Below, in pieces: positions 47,997 to 56,341 of a stretch of DNA of 64,000 bases. Each line of letters starts with the position of its first letter. The first letter of the stretch is position 1. Location of the stretch: contig BQJD01000012.1 of the NCBI GenBank assembly GCA_021604525.1, positions 1-64,000 on the forward strand, given 5' to 3'. The notes under the pieces are model-generated. The model made no database searches. It was not told the DNA's origin and was given only the letters and a program-made list of their open reading frames with translations. The position numbers were made by a program, and so were the translations under genes. The DNA comes from a marine bacterium B5-7 (lineage in GTDB: Bacteria > Pseudomonadota > Gammaproteobacteria > Arenicellales > CAJQKF01).

Positions 47997-49076
47997 ATGT
48001 CCAACAAGTACCGAACGGACGATTTAAGGATCGCCGATATCAAGGAAGTCGCCAATCCACTGACGGTTTGCGAAGAGTTCCCAGCCAGCGAGGATGTTGC
48101 GCGGGTCACATACGAAGCTCGTAACCAGATTCAGGACATCATGGATCGCAAGGACGATCGCCTGATTGTGATAACCGGCCCGTGTTCGATTCATGACACC
48201 AAAGCCGCCATGGAGTTCGCCAGCCGGCTTGCCGAATTACGAGTGCGCTTCGCCAACAATCTGTTGATTATCATGCGAACCTATTTCGAGAAACCGCGCA
48301 CCACGGTCGGCTGGAAAGGCTTGATTAATGACCCGGACCTCGATAATGGATTTCATATCAATAAGGGTCTTCGGGTGGCGCGCAAGCTGGTTCTGGATAT
48401 CAATGCGCTTGGTGTTCCGGTCGCTACCGAGTATCTCGATATCATTACGCCCCAGTACATCGCTGACGCGATAGCCTGGGGTGCCATCGGCGCACGCACC
48501 ACGGAAAGCCAGGTTCATCGGGAAATGGCATCGGGTTTGTCAGGGCCCGTGGGTTTCAAAAACGGTACCAAGGGGAATCTGCAGATCGCGGTAGATGCAA
48601 TCGGCGCCGCCAGACACCCGCATCATTTTTTATCGTTGACCAAGGCCGGACAATCGGCGATCTATCACACGACCGGCAATCCATATGCGCACATCATCCT
48701 GCGGGGGGGCAGCGAGCCAAATTACAGTCGTGAACACGTCAATCAAACGGCGACATTGCTACAAAAAGCAGGTTTGCCGGAATTGGTCATGATTGATTTC
48801 AGCCATGCCAACAGCCGTAAGATTGCCACCCGACAGCTTGAAGTGTGCGCCGATGTGAGCCACCAGATTGCCGACGGCGATGCCCGTATTTTTGGTGCGA
48901 TGATTGAAAGTCATCTGGTTGAGGGGCGTCAGGATGCAAGTTCCGGCAAGGAACTCGTATATGGCCAGAGCATCACTGATGCATGTATTGGATGGGATGA
49001 CAATGTGCGTATTCTTGATCAACTTGCTGAATCAGTCGCTGCTCGCCGTGCCCGTACGAGACGACAGGCAAGTTGA
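47997..49076 (+). CDS. aroG: 3-deoxy-7-phosphoheptulonate (DAHP) synthase, class I
   Basis: The first enzyme of the shikimate pathway, joining phosphoenolpyruvate and erythrose 4-phosphate. It has 359 residues of the AroFGH type. Motifs include GPCSIHD, MRTYFEKPRTTVGWKGLINDP, GARTTESQVHREMASGLS, GFKNGT and DFSHANS. The N-terminal 30 residues carry the usual allosteric segment. Which aromatic amino acid regulates it cannot be told with confidence, so the isozyme letter is tentative. It is a single gene with 92 bp upstream of its start. Confidence 0.95.
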   Translation: MSNKYRTDDLRIADIKEVANPLTVCEEFPASEDVARVTYEARNQIQDIMDRKDDRLIVITGPCSIHDTKAAMEFASRLAELRVRFANNLLIIMRTYFEKPRTTVGWKGLINDPDLDNGFHINKGLRVARKLVLDINALGVPVATEYLDIITPQYIADAIAWGAIGARTTESQVHREMASGLSGPVGFKNGTKGNLQIAVDAIGAARHPHHFLSLTKAGQSAIYHTTGNPYAHIILRGGSEPNYSREHVNQTATLLQKAGLPELVMIDFSHANSRKIATRQLEVCADVSHQIADGDARIFGAMIESHLVEGRQDASSGKELVYGQSITDACIGWDDNVRILDQLAESVAARRARTRRQAS

Positions 49077-49359
49077 GGAATTAGCCTATACCCTTACCGA
49101 AATCGGAAACCACGCCGCTCGATTCAGCCGCTGACATTTATATCGCAATCAAATTGTTTAGTGCCGCGGGCACTGCATTTCGCTGTTATGCAGTGCTAAT
49201 GTTTTGGCTTTGAACGAGTCGTCTTCAGCCGGCATACTGGTTTGCTGGCTCAGACATGGTATTTCCGACATCGTAACTACAAGTATTCGGCAATCATCAC
49301 TGAATGATCAAGGTTTGGTTGTGATGTGCCGAGCATCTGATTTTATGGGAGAGATGACT

Positions 49360-50550
49360 ATGATAAAGCCGCATGGAGCCGATGAACTGAAACCACTTTT
49401 TGTGGCTGACGAAGACGAGCGCCAACGTTTGTCAGGCGAGGCATCGAATCTGCCTTCAATTATTGTATCTTCGGCCACAGCGGCCAATGCCGTCATGTTG
49501 GGTGCCGGTTACTTCACGCCGCTTGAAGGCTTTATGAATCTTGCCAATGCAATAAGCGTGGCCACTAATATGAAAACCACCGACGGTTTGTTCTGGCCTG
49601 TGCCGATATTGAATTGTTGCCAGGATGACCACGGCGTTACAGCGGGAACCACTATCGCGCTTCGTGATCCCAATATCGACGGCAATCCGGTCCTCGCCGT
49701 TATGGAAGTCGATGCGGTTGAGGAGATGAGCGAACAACAACAAGACCTCATCACCGAGCGAGTGTACGGCACCCTTGATATGGCGCATCCTGGAGTTGCG
49801 GCCTTCAAAAGCCAGGGAAGAATTATTTTGTCAGGGCCAATAAAGGTATTGAACTACAGTTACTTCGAGCGGGATTTCGCCTCGACATTCAGAACTGCCC
49901 AACAAATTCGCGATGGCATTACCGAGCGAGGCTGGCAGAAGGTTGTTGCCTTCCAGACACGCAATCCGATGCATCGCGCTCATGAAGAACTCTGCAAGAT
50001 GGCCAAGGATGCGACTGGCGCCGATGGGGTGCTGATCCACATGCTGCTTGGCAAACTGAAGCCGGGGGATATCCCCGCGCCAGTGCGTGATGCAGCCATA
50101 CGCAAGATGGTGGAACTGTATTTCCCGGCCAACACAGTGATGATTACCGGATACGGTTTCGATATGCTCTATGCCGGGCCACGCGAGGCAGTGCTACATG
50201 CCTTGTTCAGGCAAAATGCCGGCTGCACACACTTCATTATTGGCCGCGATCATGCCGGTGTAGGTGATTTTTATGGTGCCTTCGACGCGCAGACAATCTT
50301 CGATGAAGAAGTGCCAAAAGGAGCGCTCAAAATCGAGATATTCCGAGCCGATCACACAGCCTATTCAAAGAAGCTCGACAGGGTGGTGATGATGCGCGAT
50401 GCGCCAGATCATACCAAGGAGGATTTCGTACTGCTGTCAGGTACCCGTGTCAGGGAAATGCTTGCCAATGGCGAAGAATTACCGGTTGAATTCGCAAGAC
50501 CCGAAGTTGCCCATATCCTGATGGACTACTATCGCCAGCAGGCGGCGTGA
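49360..50550 (+). CDS. sat: ATP sulfurylase (sulfate adenylyltransferase), single-chain type
   Basis: A cytosolic homo-oligomeric enzyme of 396 residues interconverting sulfate plus ATP with APS plus pyrophosphate. The active-site motif is FQTRNPMHRAHE, and the GRDHAGVGDFYGAFDAQ and MRDAPDHTKEDF segments follow. This form, unlike CysDN, is the one used by sulfur oxidisers to make ATP from APS, although it can also assimilate sulfate. ATG 49360 is favoured by GGGAGAG just upstream; the frame runs open to 49204. No apr genes are in the window. A strong terminator follows. Confidence 0.93.
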   Translation: MIKPHGADELKPLFVADEDERQRLSGEASNLPSIIVSSATAANAVMLGAGYFTPLEGFMNLANAISVATNMKTTDGLFWPVPILNCCQDDHGVTAGTTIALRDPNIDGNPVLAVMEVDAVEEMSEQQQDLITERVYGTLDMAHPGVAAFKSQGRIILSGPIKVLNYSYFERDFASTFRTAQQIRDGITERGWQKVVAFQTRNPMHRAHEELCKMAKDATGADGVLIHMLLGKLKPGDIPAPVRDAAIRKMVELYFPANTVMITGYGFDMLYAGPREAVLHALFRQNAGCTHFIIGRDHAGVGDFYGAFDAQTIFDEEVPKGALKIEIFRADHTAYSKKLDRVVMMRDAPDHTKEDFVLLSGTRVREMLANGEELPVEFARPEVAHILMDYYRQQAA

Positions 50551-50570
50551 TTATCACCTTCCATTGAAAT

Positions 50571-50598
50571 AAAACGGCCCCGGAAACGGGGCCATTTT
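50571..50598 (+). terminator. Intrinsic terminator after sat
   Basis: A perfect seven-base stem GGCCCCG, tetraloop GAAA, CGGGGCC, with AAAAC before and ATTTTC after. It begins 20 bases past the sat stop. The stable GNRA loop and A/T flanks make this a confident call. Confidence 0.9.
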
Positions 50599-50779
50599 CA
50601 TTGGGAAATGTGAATCCATGGGGCAATTCGATACATGCCAGGTCATCACTTATCGGCATGAACTGGCATGGTCGTGTTAAAGCGCTGCATAATATCTTTT
50701 GCGGATGGCAATTATTAAAGAAATGACAATAAGTCGATTTATAAGAGTCTATTTAAATACGGCAACAGGGGGAGAAGTT

Positions 50780-50836
50780 ATGAGCCATCGAACAGTACTG
50801 TATTTGGAAGATGGCCGGGCAGCATGCGTCTTCTGA
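50780..50836 (+). CDS. Possible 18-residue leader peptide before the EEP-family gene
   Basis: ATG 50780 has the strongest ribosome site in this area (GGGGGAGAAG just upstream) and encodes 18 residues starting MSHRTVLYLEDG. The frame ends 13 bases inside the following gene. The downstream ATG at 50824 has no ribosome site of its own, so the short frame may serve translational coupling. No amino acid is over-represented as in an attenuator leader. Confidence 0.35.
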   Translation: MSHRTVLYLEDGRAACVF

Positions 50837-51600
50837 CCTGGAACATACATAAGGGCATCGGCAGTCTGGATCGACGCTACGACTTCAAACGCATTATCGA
50901 TGTTATCGATCACTACCAACCGGATGTGGTGACCATGCAGGAGGTTGACCAGGGTGTACCAAGATCGCGCGGCGACGATCAGACGCAGCTTCTGGCGTCA
51001 GTGATCGGTTATCCGTATTACATCTTCGGTGCTAACGTTGATTTGAAGCAGGGCCGCTACGGCAATGCCACGCTGTCTCGGTTTCCCATACGCCATTGGC
51101 AGAATATCGACCTGACATTTACCGGTAAAAAGTCGCGAGGCGCGTTGTATACCGAGTTGACTGTGCCTCAGCACGGCCGCCGGCTGACCGTCCACGTTGT
51201 TAATATTCATCTTGGGTTGTCCGGTATGGAACGACGCTGGCAGATCCGACGGCTGCTTGAATCAGATGATATTATCCATCTCGACAGTGGCAGTCGCATG
51301 ATCGTATCGGGGGATACTAATGACTGGAGCGGGGCCTTGGTTCGCGGTCGGCTGCGTCAGATGGGTTTTCGTTGTGCCACCGGCACGGGTGCTCGGGCCT
51401 CGTTGACCTTTCCGTCATGGGGACCTGTTGGTGCCCTGGACCGCGTTCTGGTTCGTGGCGCCCTGGCAGAATTTCATCACACCCGTGCCCGTCTGTCGCT
51501 GGCAAGCAGTGCCTCGGATCATCTGCCGGTAGTCATAGATATGGACGTGGTACCGATGTCCAAAGCAGATGTCGGTAACGATGCCCCAGTTGTCGGTTGA
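50824..51600 (+). CDS. Endonuclease/exonuclease/phosphatase (EEP) family hydrolase
   Basis: A 258-residue metal-dependent phosphodiesterase with the full EEP active site: TWNIH (N7), MQEVD (E40), GNATLSR, VNIHLG, GDTNDW (Asp, Asn), LDRV and the final SDHLPV. The family includes DNases, sphingomyelinases and lipid phosphodiesterases. No signal peptide is visible from this start, so it is probably cytosolic. It is similar in layout to the small EEP proteins found next to cardiolipin-synthase-like genes, but no such gene is here. Substrate unknown. Confidence 0.88.
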   Translation: MRLLTWNIHKGIGSLDRRYDFKRIIDVIDHYQPDVVTMQEVDQGVPRSRGDDQTQLLASVIGYPYYIFGANVDLKQGRYGNATLSRFPIRHWQNIDLTFTGKKSRGALYTELTVPQHGRRLTVHVVNIHLGLSGMERRWQIRRLLESDDIIHLDSGSRMIVSGDTNDWSGALVRGRLRQMGFRCATGTGARASLTFPSWGPVGALDRVLVRGALAEFHHTRARLSLASSASDHLPVVIDMDVVPMSKADVGNDAPVVG

Positions 51601-51674
51601 GGTCGTCCGCCGGGATATCAGTTCAGGATATGGAGTCAGGTAGGCACAGGTGCGTAGTTGCCGATTATGGATGA

Positions 51675-51932
51675 TTACTCGAAATTTGCGGGGATCGCCA
51701 GGTCCTCGAGCATGATAGGTATATCGTCTTCTATTTTGTAAATGGTATTACCGTTTCGGGTAATCAACGCACCATCGAGAGGACGTTCGACCAGGGTGCC
51801 GTCGACATGTTTTATCTCACCCTTTTCAATGAGTTGGTTCAGGTGATCGAGTCGTTCTGCTGACAGCATTGTGACTGATTGTTTGGTCACGGGGCAACGC
51901 AGAATCTCCAGCAACTTGGCGTCAACAGTCAT
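51675..51932 (-). CDS. Trm112 family protein
   Basis: An 85-residue protein of the Trm112/YcaR group, usually longer than the 60-residue E. coli form. It begins DAKLLEILRCPVTKQ and ends with the conserved DGALITRNGNTIYKIEDDIPIML segment. Only one Cys of the usual zinc set (CPVT) is evident, as in several bacterial members. Eukaryotic relatives activate methyltransferases; the bacterial role is unclear. It is separated by 64 bp from the sterol-desaturase-like gene upstream on the same strand. Confidence 0.85.
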   Translation of the reverse strand: MTVDAKLLEILRCPVTKQSVTMLSAERLDHLNQLIEKGEIKHVDGTLVERPLDGALITRNGNTIYKIEDDIPIMLEDLAIPANFE

Positions 51933-51996
51933 GAGTGCTCCTTATAAAATTGATCAATGCGGTAATTGTCTCACATTGGCTGTTATTCGTTGCGTA

Positions 51997-52797
51997 TTAG
52001 CGTAGCGGTTGCAACAACAGCCGATCAAGTCGTTGATCATCTCCCGATCGAAACTCCTCGAGACCGATCTGCATCTGTTCGTGACCATTTTCGGGTTGAT
52101 CCCGGTACGTACCAAAAGCACGATCCCACCAGGGAATGTTGAAACCAAAATTACTGTTGGTTTCGTGGGGCAGAATCGAGTGATGAACCCTGTGCATATC
52201 CGGCGTGACCAGAATGAAACGCAGGATTCGGTCGAGACGCTGGGGCAGGCGGATATTCGCATGATTAAACAAGGCAGCGCCGTTGAGGACGATTTCAAAT
52301 ATCATCACCACGATACCCGGTGCGCCGAGTGCGATAATCACCGCAAACTTGATGATCATCGATAGTAAAATCTCCAGCGGATGAAATCTGAGTGCGGTGC
52401 TGAAATCAAATGCCGTATCGCTGTGATGCAGCCTGTGAAGGCGCCAAAAGAGTGGCACGGCGTGAAAGATTCGGTGCTGAAAATAGATAGCAAGATCGAG
52501 AGCGAGGAATGCCAGCAGACCACTTATAAAGGCAACCGGTACCGATGTGTCGAGAGTGTCCCGCGAAATTAAATTGAGTAAGCCGATACCGCGTTCATTT
52601 GCCACAATTGCGACGCCTGTTGCTCCAAGCGGCAGCAAAACCCGTACCAGGAACACGTCGATAACTACAATGGAAAAATTAACGATCCAGCGCCGCCTGG
52701 AAGTTTCGGGGCGCCGTGGCAAGAACACTTCAAGTATGGCCATGGCGCTCAGGATAACCAGAAAAATAAGCAGGCGAATGGCTGTTTCGTATCCCAT
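51997..52797 (-). CDS. Sterol desaturase / fatty acid hydroxylase superfamily protein
   Basis: A 266-residue integral membrane di-iron oxygenase-like protein. The His clusters HRIFH, HRLHH and MHRVHHS match the HxxxH, HxxHH pattern of the superfamily. Four or five membrane helices surround them (for example LLIFLVILSAMAILEVF and ALDLAIYFQ). Bacterial members modify membrane lipids or hopanoids and sterols. The substrate here is unknown. The gene probably forms a unit with the downstream Trm112-family gene. Confidence 0.88.
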   Translation of the reverse strand: MGYETAIRLLIFLVILSAMAILEVFLPRRPETSRRRWIVNFSIVVIDVFLVRVLLPLGATGVAIVANERGIGLLNLISRDTLDTSVPVAFISGLLAFLALDLAIYFQHRIFHAVPLFWRLHRLHHSDTAFDFSTALRFHPLEILLSMIIKFAVIIALGAPGIVVMIFEIVLNGAALFNHANIRLPQRLDRILRFILVTPDMHRVHHSILPHETNSNFGFNIPWWDRAFGTYRDQPENGHEQMQIGLEEFRSGDDQRLDRLLLQPLR

Positions 52798-53241
52798 GGC
52801 TACCGCTATGCCTTATTCATATAGATATTCATCAATATGGATATTCGATTTATAGGAGGGTGTAATACTTGTCCCCTCGATTCTATCCAAAACTTTGACC
52901 GAGCACAGCTTATGCTGATATCCGTTAATGTGTCACAAATTGCCTCGGGATATGGCGGTGGCTACTATCTTCATGCTGTCCGTGCAGAGGCCAGATTTAC
53001 CAAAATATCGACACATATGTTGCCTGAATGCAATCCGGTTGCGTGCTCTCAAAGTGTTAAACTTAAGCACTGCAATTCAAGCAAAAGTTGATTTATCCTC
53101 GAAATACCGGTGCCAGGTTGTATCTGACAGGGATTTTGCAACTGTGACCGAATCTTGAAGAAAACCTTGCGAATGGATATTCGTCAACTCGTCGCGGCCT
53201 AGTCGTCGCGCTATTCACTCACTATCAATCAGGAAAAATGA
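52798..53241. other. 444-base intergenic stretch without a supported gene
   Basis: Two overlapping plus-strand frames (52837-53091 and 52928-53158) have no ribosome site or family resemblance and compete with each other. I see no RNA gene or repeat. The region should contain divergent promoters for the desaturase-like gene and the FKBP gene. Confidence 0.5.
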
Positions 53242-53937
53242 ATGAAACCTTACTTGAACGTCGGTTGCGGCGCACTGTTATCTCTGTTCGCTGCCAGCAC
53301 CGTATTGGCTGCCGACGAATCTTTGGACAGTGAACTCCAGAAATACAGTTACGCAATGGGTTACAGCATTGGTAATCAGGTGCTGAATCAGTTTGGATCG
53401 GAGAATATCGATCTTGACCCGGCAGCCTTCGCGAGGGCGATTCGAGATGCCATGAGCCAGCAAGACCCGGCGCTTGCTCCTGAGGAAATGCAGGCCGTGG
53501 TGATGGCACGCCGCGAAAAACAAATGGCTGAAATGCAAGAGGCTGCCGATAAAGCCAAGGCTACCGGTGAGGCATTTCTCAAGGAAAATGGCCAGCGTGA
53601 CGGCGTTGTAACAACTGACTCCGGTCTTCAGTATGAAATTTTGACCGAAGGCGCAGGCGACAGTCCCAAAGCTACGGATACCGTGGTAGTTCATTATCGC
53701 GGTACATTGCTGGATGGTACCGAGTTTGATAGTTCCTATCGCCGCGAGAATCCGGCGACATTCGCCCTGGATGGGATCATCCCGGGATGGAAGGAAGTTT
53801 TACAGCTAATGAATGTAGGTGCCAAGTGGAAAGTTTATATCCCCTCGGAACTGGCCTACGGTGAGCGTGGTGCGGGCGACACCATCGGCCCGAATGAAGC
53901 ATTGATTTTCGAGATCGAATTGCTCGAGGTTAAATAA
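53242..53937 (+). CDS. FKBP-type peptidyl-prolyl isomerase, periplasmic (Mip/FkpA-like)
   Basis: A 231-residue exported folding helper. The signal peptide is about residues 1-23 (LLSLFAASTVLA). A helical dimerisation region (about 28-125) contains the Mip-like YAMGYSIGNQV and a long Lys/Glu/Ala helix. The C-terminal FKBP domain has VVHYRGTLLDGTEFDSS, IIPGWKEVLQLM, VYIPSELAYG and the final IFEIELLEV. It catalyses proline isomerisation of envelope proteins. A strong terminator follows, so it is monocistronic. Confidence 0.94.
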   Translation: MKPYLNVGCGALLSLFAASTVLAADESLDSELQKYSYAMGYSIGNQVLNQFGSENIDLDPAAFARAIRDAMSQQDPALAPEEMQAVVMARREKQMAEMQEAADKAKATGEAFLKENGQRDGVVTTDSGLQYEILTEGAGDSPKATDTVVVHYRGTLLDGTEFDSSYRRENPATFALDGIIPGWKEVLQLMNVGAKWKVYIPSELAYGERGAGDTIGPNEALIFEIELLEVK

Positions 53938-53960
53938 CCACTGTCAGACAGCTGGTAACC

Positions 53961-54006
53961 AAAACGGGTGTCGAATGCTCACCGGAGCAAGGCACCCGTT
54001 TTTTGT
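53961..54006 (+). terminator. Intrinsic terminator after the FKBP gene
   Basis: A ten-base perfect stem: AAAACGGGTG pairs with CACCCGTTTT, enclosing an inner GCTC/GAGC hairpin, and runs straight into a T-tract. It starts 24 bases beyond the stop. Confidence 0.88.
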
Positions 54007-54162
54007 GCTGCGTACAAGCTCTCGCGTTCTACATCTATTTAATTCTCTGTGCTGTGATATGGCGCCACACCGACAATTCCATCCATGACAAATATGTGAT
54101 ACGAATACGCACTGCCGGCTGGAACCGAGCCACACAATAATTTTTCCCACCTTTATTACGTC

Positions 54163-55011
54163 TTGGAATCCAACAGTTTTCTGATAGCACTGGTACTTCT
54201 GGCTGCGTTACTGCACGCAAGCTGGAATGCGCTGGTGCGCATTGGTGGCGATCGGCTGATCGTGCTGGCCGCGGTCAATTTTACCGGGACAATGATCGGC
54301 GCGACCCTGATCGGTTTCCTGCCAATGCCAGAGCCTGCGGCGTGGCCCTATCTGGCGCTGTCCGTTGTTCTGCATTCGGGATACTACTTTTATCTGTTGC
54401 GCGCTTATGATCGTGGAGAACTCATACAGGTTTACCCGCTGGCCAGGGGCAGTGCGCCTCTTCTGATCAGCCTTGGTGGACTGGTCTTTGCTGGAGAGAC
54501 TTTAGGTGTGGCGGGGTCGATTGGGGTGGTACTGACCTCGCTTGGAGTCATTGGGCTTGCCTTCGAGCGGGGTTCGGCATGGCGCAATGGCAGTGCGGTC
54601 GTGCCGGCGCTAATCACCAGTATCTGGATAGCCGCGTATTCGGTTACAGATGGCCTGGGCGGTCGGCTGTCAGGCAATGTGTTGAGTTATATTTGCTGGC
54701 TGTCCTTCCTGGACGGATGGCCCATTGTGATATATACGGTCATAGCCCGGCGCCATGGGATCATCCCGTATCTGCAATCGAACTGGAAGCCCTGTATCGG
54801 CGGTGGGATTCTGTCCATGAGTGCTTATGGGTTGGTTATTTTTGCAATGAGCTTAGGTGCCATGGGAATGGTCTCGGCGCTCCGTGAAACCAGCGTCATC
54901 ATGGCAGCAGTCATCGGGATATTCTGGTTGAAAGAGAAAGTCAGCGTTATTCGTATCTCAGCAATACTCATGGTCGTATGCGGTGTGATGATCATGCAGA
55001 TTAACGGATAG
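54163..55011 (+). CDS. DMT-superfamily (EamA) transporter
   Basis: A 282-residue inner-membrane protein with about ten helices in two EamA repeats (first ALVLLAALLHASWNALVR, second from about 145). Such proteins export small metabolites or amino acids. The start is a TTG at 54163, with no strong ribosome site. Its last nine bases before 55020 face the convergent GntR gene. Being next to the sulfolactate cluster, it might export a product or sulfite, but that is only positional. Confidence 0.85.
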   Translation: MESNSFLIALVLLAALLHASWNALVRIGGDRLIVLAAVNFTGTMIGATLIGFLPMPEPAAWPYLALSVVLHSGYYFYLLRAYDRGELIQVYPLARGSAPLLISLGGLVFAGETLGVAGSIGVVLTSLGVIGLAFERGSAWRNGSAVVPALITSIWIAAYSVTDGLGGRLSGNVLSYICWLSFLDGWPIVIYTVIARRHGIIPYLQSNWKPCIGGGILSMSAYGLVIFAMSLGAMGMVSALRETSVIMAAVIGIFWLKEKVSVIRISAILMVVCGVMIMQING

Positions 55012-55019
55012 ACGTTCTC

Positions 55020-55769
55020 TCAGGTTACCTGGCTGCTGTAGTGATGACTATGGGTATTAACCAGGCTGGTTCGAAGTTCTACAGCCAACCCGTTCAGATC
55101 GTAAGCTGTCCGCTCGATACTAAGCAGTGCCGCGCCCTTGTCGATATCCAGCGTTCGAGCGATTCTGGCGCCGGCGAGGACTGCCTTGATTTTCTCATCG
55201 GCGCGATGAATGGTAATACCGTATTGCGTTTCGTAGAACTCGTATAGCGTATTGGGGAGATCGTTGGGGGTGAGTTTATCGAGTCCCGGAAATTTTCGTG
55301 CCGATACTGCAATCGTTTCAAAGAAAACATTTTTATGAGACAGGTCCCGTACACGTTCAATGCGCACAACCTGGCCACCATCCTCGAGTCCCAGAGACTC
55401 CTTTTCACGTCGCGTCGCAACTCGCCGGCGACATGACAGCGTGTGAGAGCGCGGGTGTGATCGATCGGAATGATCGGCAACAATATGAAAAAAGTGGAAC
55501 AGTTCGCGGCGTCGATCGTGGGCAGCAACAAACGTGCCCTTGCCTTGCTGCCTTACTAGCACATTACGTGCTACCAGTTCGCCAATTGCCTTGCGAACCG
55601 TTCCCTGACTGACCTCAAGCTCGCTGGCGAGGTGTGATTCGCCGGGAATAGGCTTGCCTGGTTTCCACGCACCTTTTTGCACGCGTTGCATGAGGATATC
55701 GCGAACCTGTGCATACAGAGGCCCATTACCGGCGATTATTGGTTGCAGTGGTTCGTTATCAGTGAACAT
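55020..55769 (-). CDS. GntR-family (HutC/UTRA) regulator, probable SuyR
   Basis: A 249-residue transcription factor. The winged helix-turn-helix is at about 18-85 (recognition helix region SQGTVRKAIGELVARN, wing RQQGKGTFVA). The UTRA effector-binding domain occupies about 95-245. It is divergent from the sulfolactate genes, and a perfect 22-bp palindrome lies in the shared region. Regulators named SuyR are known from other sulfolactate clusters. I infer that it responds to sulfolactate or a derivative. It could be a repressor or an activator. Confidence 0.85.
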   Translation of the reverse strand: MFTDNEPLQPIIAGNGPLYAQVRDILMQRVQKGAWKPGKPIPGESHLASELEVSQGTVRKAIGELVARNVLVRQQGKGTFVAAHDRRRELFHFFHIVADHSDRSHPRSHTLSCRRRVATRREKESLGLEDGGQVVRIERVRDLSHKNVFFETIAVSARKFPGLDKLTPNDLPNTLYEFYETQYGITIHRADEKIKAVLAGARIARTLDIDKGAALLSIERTAYDLNGLAVELRTSLVNTHSHHYSSQVT

Positions 55770-55842
55770 CGATTACTCCGGTTCAACAAAATCAAGCGTG
55801 AACTATTGGTCAGATTTCGAGGAATTTTCCATTCCCGGAAAG

Positions 55843-55864
55843 ATAACTCTTATATAAGAGTTAT
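55843..55864. promoter_or_regulatory. Perfect 22-bp palindrome, likely operator of the GntR regulator
   Basis: ATAACTCTTAT is followed by its exact inverse ATAAGAGTTAT. It lies 73 bases before the regulator start codon and nine bases upstream of the -35 box of the suyA promoter. That position fits either activation of suyA or autorepression of the regulator. Confidence 0.7.
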
Positions 55865-55873
55865 ACAAGACAA

Positions 55874-55902
55874 TTGACAACACCCCCGAGCGGTTTTATA
55901 GT
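55874..55902 (+). promoter_or_regulatory. Strong sigma70 promoter of the sulfolactate operon
   Basis: A perfect -35 TTGACA at 55874-55879 and a good -10 TATAGT at 55897-55902 are separated by 17 bases. Transcription would start near 55909, leaving a leader of about 50 bases before suyA. Confidence 0.75.
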
Positions 55903-55961
55903 TGCCCATTCGCGGCTTATTGGAGGCCGCCTTGTCACATTTACATCCGCGGGAGATTTTC

Positions 55962-56243
55962 ATGATTCATTTTGTGGTACACGACGATGGTGATTCAGTG
56001 GGGGTTGTCGTCGTAGAGGGCGTCAGTTCCGGAGATGAACTGACTGGCTGGATAATGGATCAGGATAAAGACATAACCTTCAAGGCAACAAGCGATATAC
56101 CTATCGGTCACAAGCTCGCTATAAAGCCCATGAAAAAAGACGATACCGTCATCAAGTACGGTGTCGATATCGGTCGTGTAGTCGCCGATATCGGCTTGGG
56201 CGAACATGCCCATGTGCATAACATCAAGACAAAGCGCTGGTAG
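55962..56243 (+). CDS. suyA: (2R)-sulfolactate sulfo-lyase, small subunit SuyA
   Basis: The small subunit of the lyase that splits (R)-3-sulfolactate into pyruvate and sulfite. It has 93 residues with a UxaA-type SAF domain: MIHFVVHDDGDSVGVVVVEG region, DIPIGHKLAIKPM, and the ending HVHNIKTKRW, which matches SuyA closely from memory. ATG 55962 has GGGAGA upstream. It is distinguished from altronate dehydratase halves by being a separate small gene followed by a SuyB-like large subunit and two sulfolactate dehydrogenases. suyB starts 98 bp later. Confidence 0.88.
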   Translation: MIHFVVHDDGDSVGVVVVEGVSSGDELTGWIMDQDKDITFKATSDIPIGHKLAIKPMKKDDTVIKYGVDIGRVVADIGLGEHAHVHNIKTKRW

Positions 56244-56341
56244 ATACTCGCACTCATTTTAATCTCTGGACAATTCACCTGGTGAATCCGGAGTTGCCGC
56301 ATAAAACATCAGTTTGAACGAATTTATTCGGAGCAATTTTC

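Noticed and set aside
49204-49359. 52-residue N-terminal extension of Sat
   Set aside because: The sequence does not resemble ATP sulfurylase, and a strong ribosome site precedes the ATG at 49360.
52837-53158. Two overlapping plus-strand frames before the FKBP gene
   Set aside because: They have no ribosome site, no family resemblance and exclude each other.
55325-55345. GAGACAGGT inside the GntR gene as a third copy of the dispersed repeat
   Set aside because: Only nine bases match one repeat end, inside a conserved coding frame, with no further similarity.
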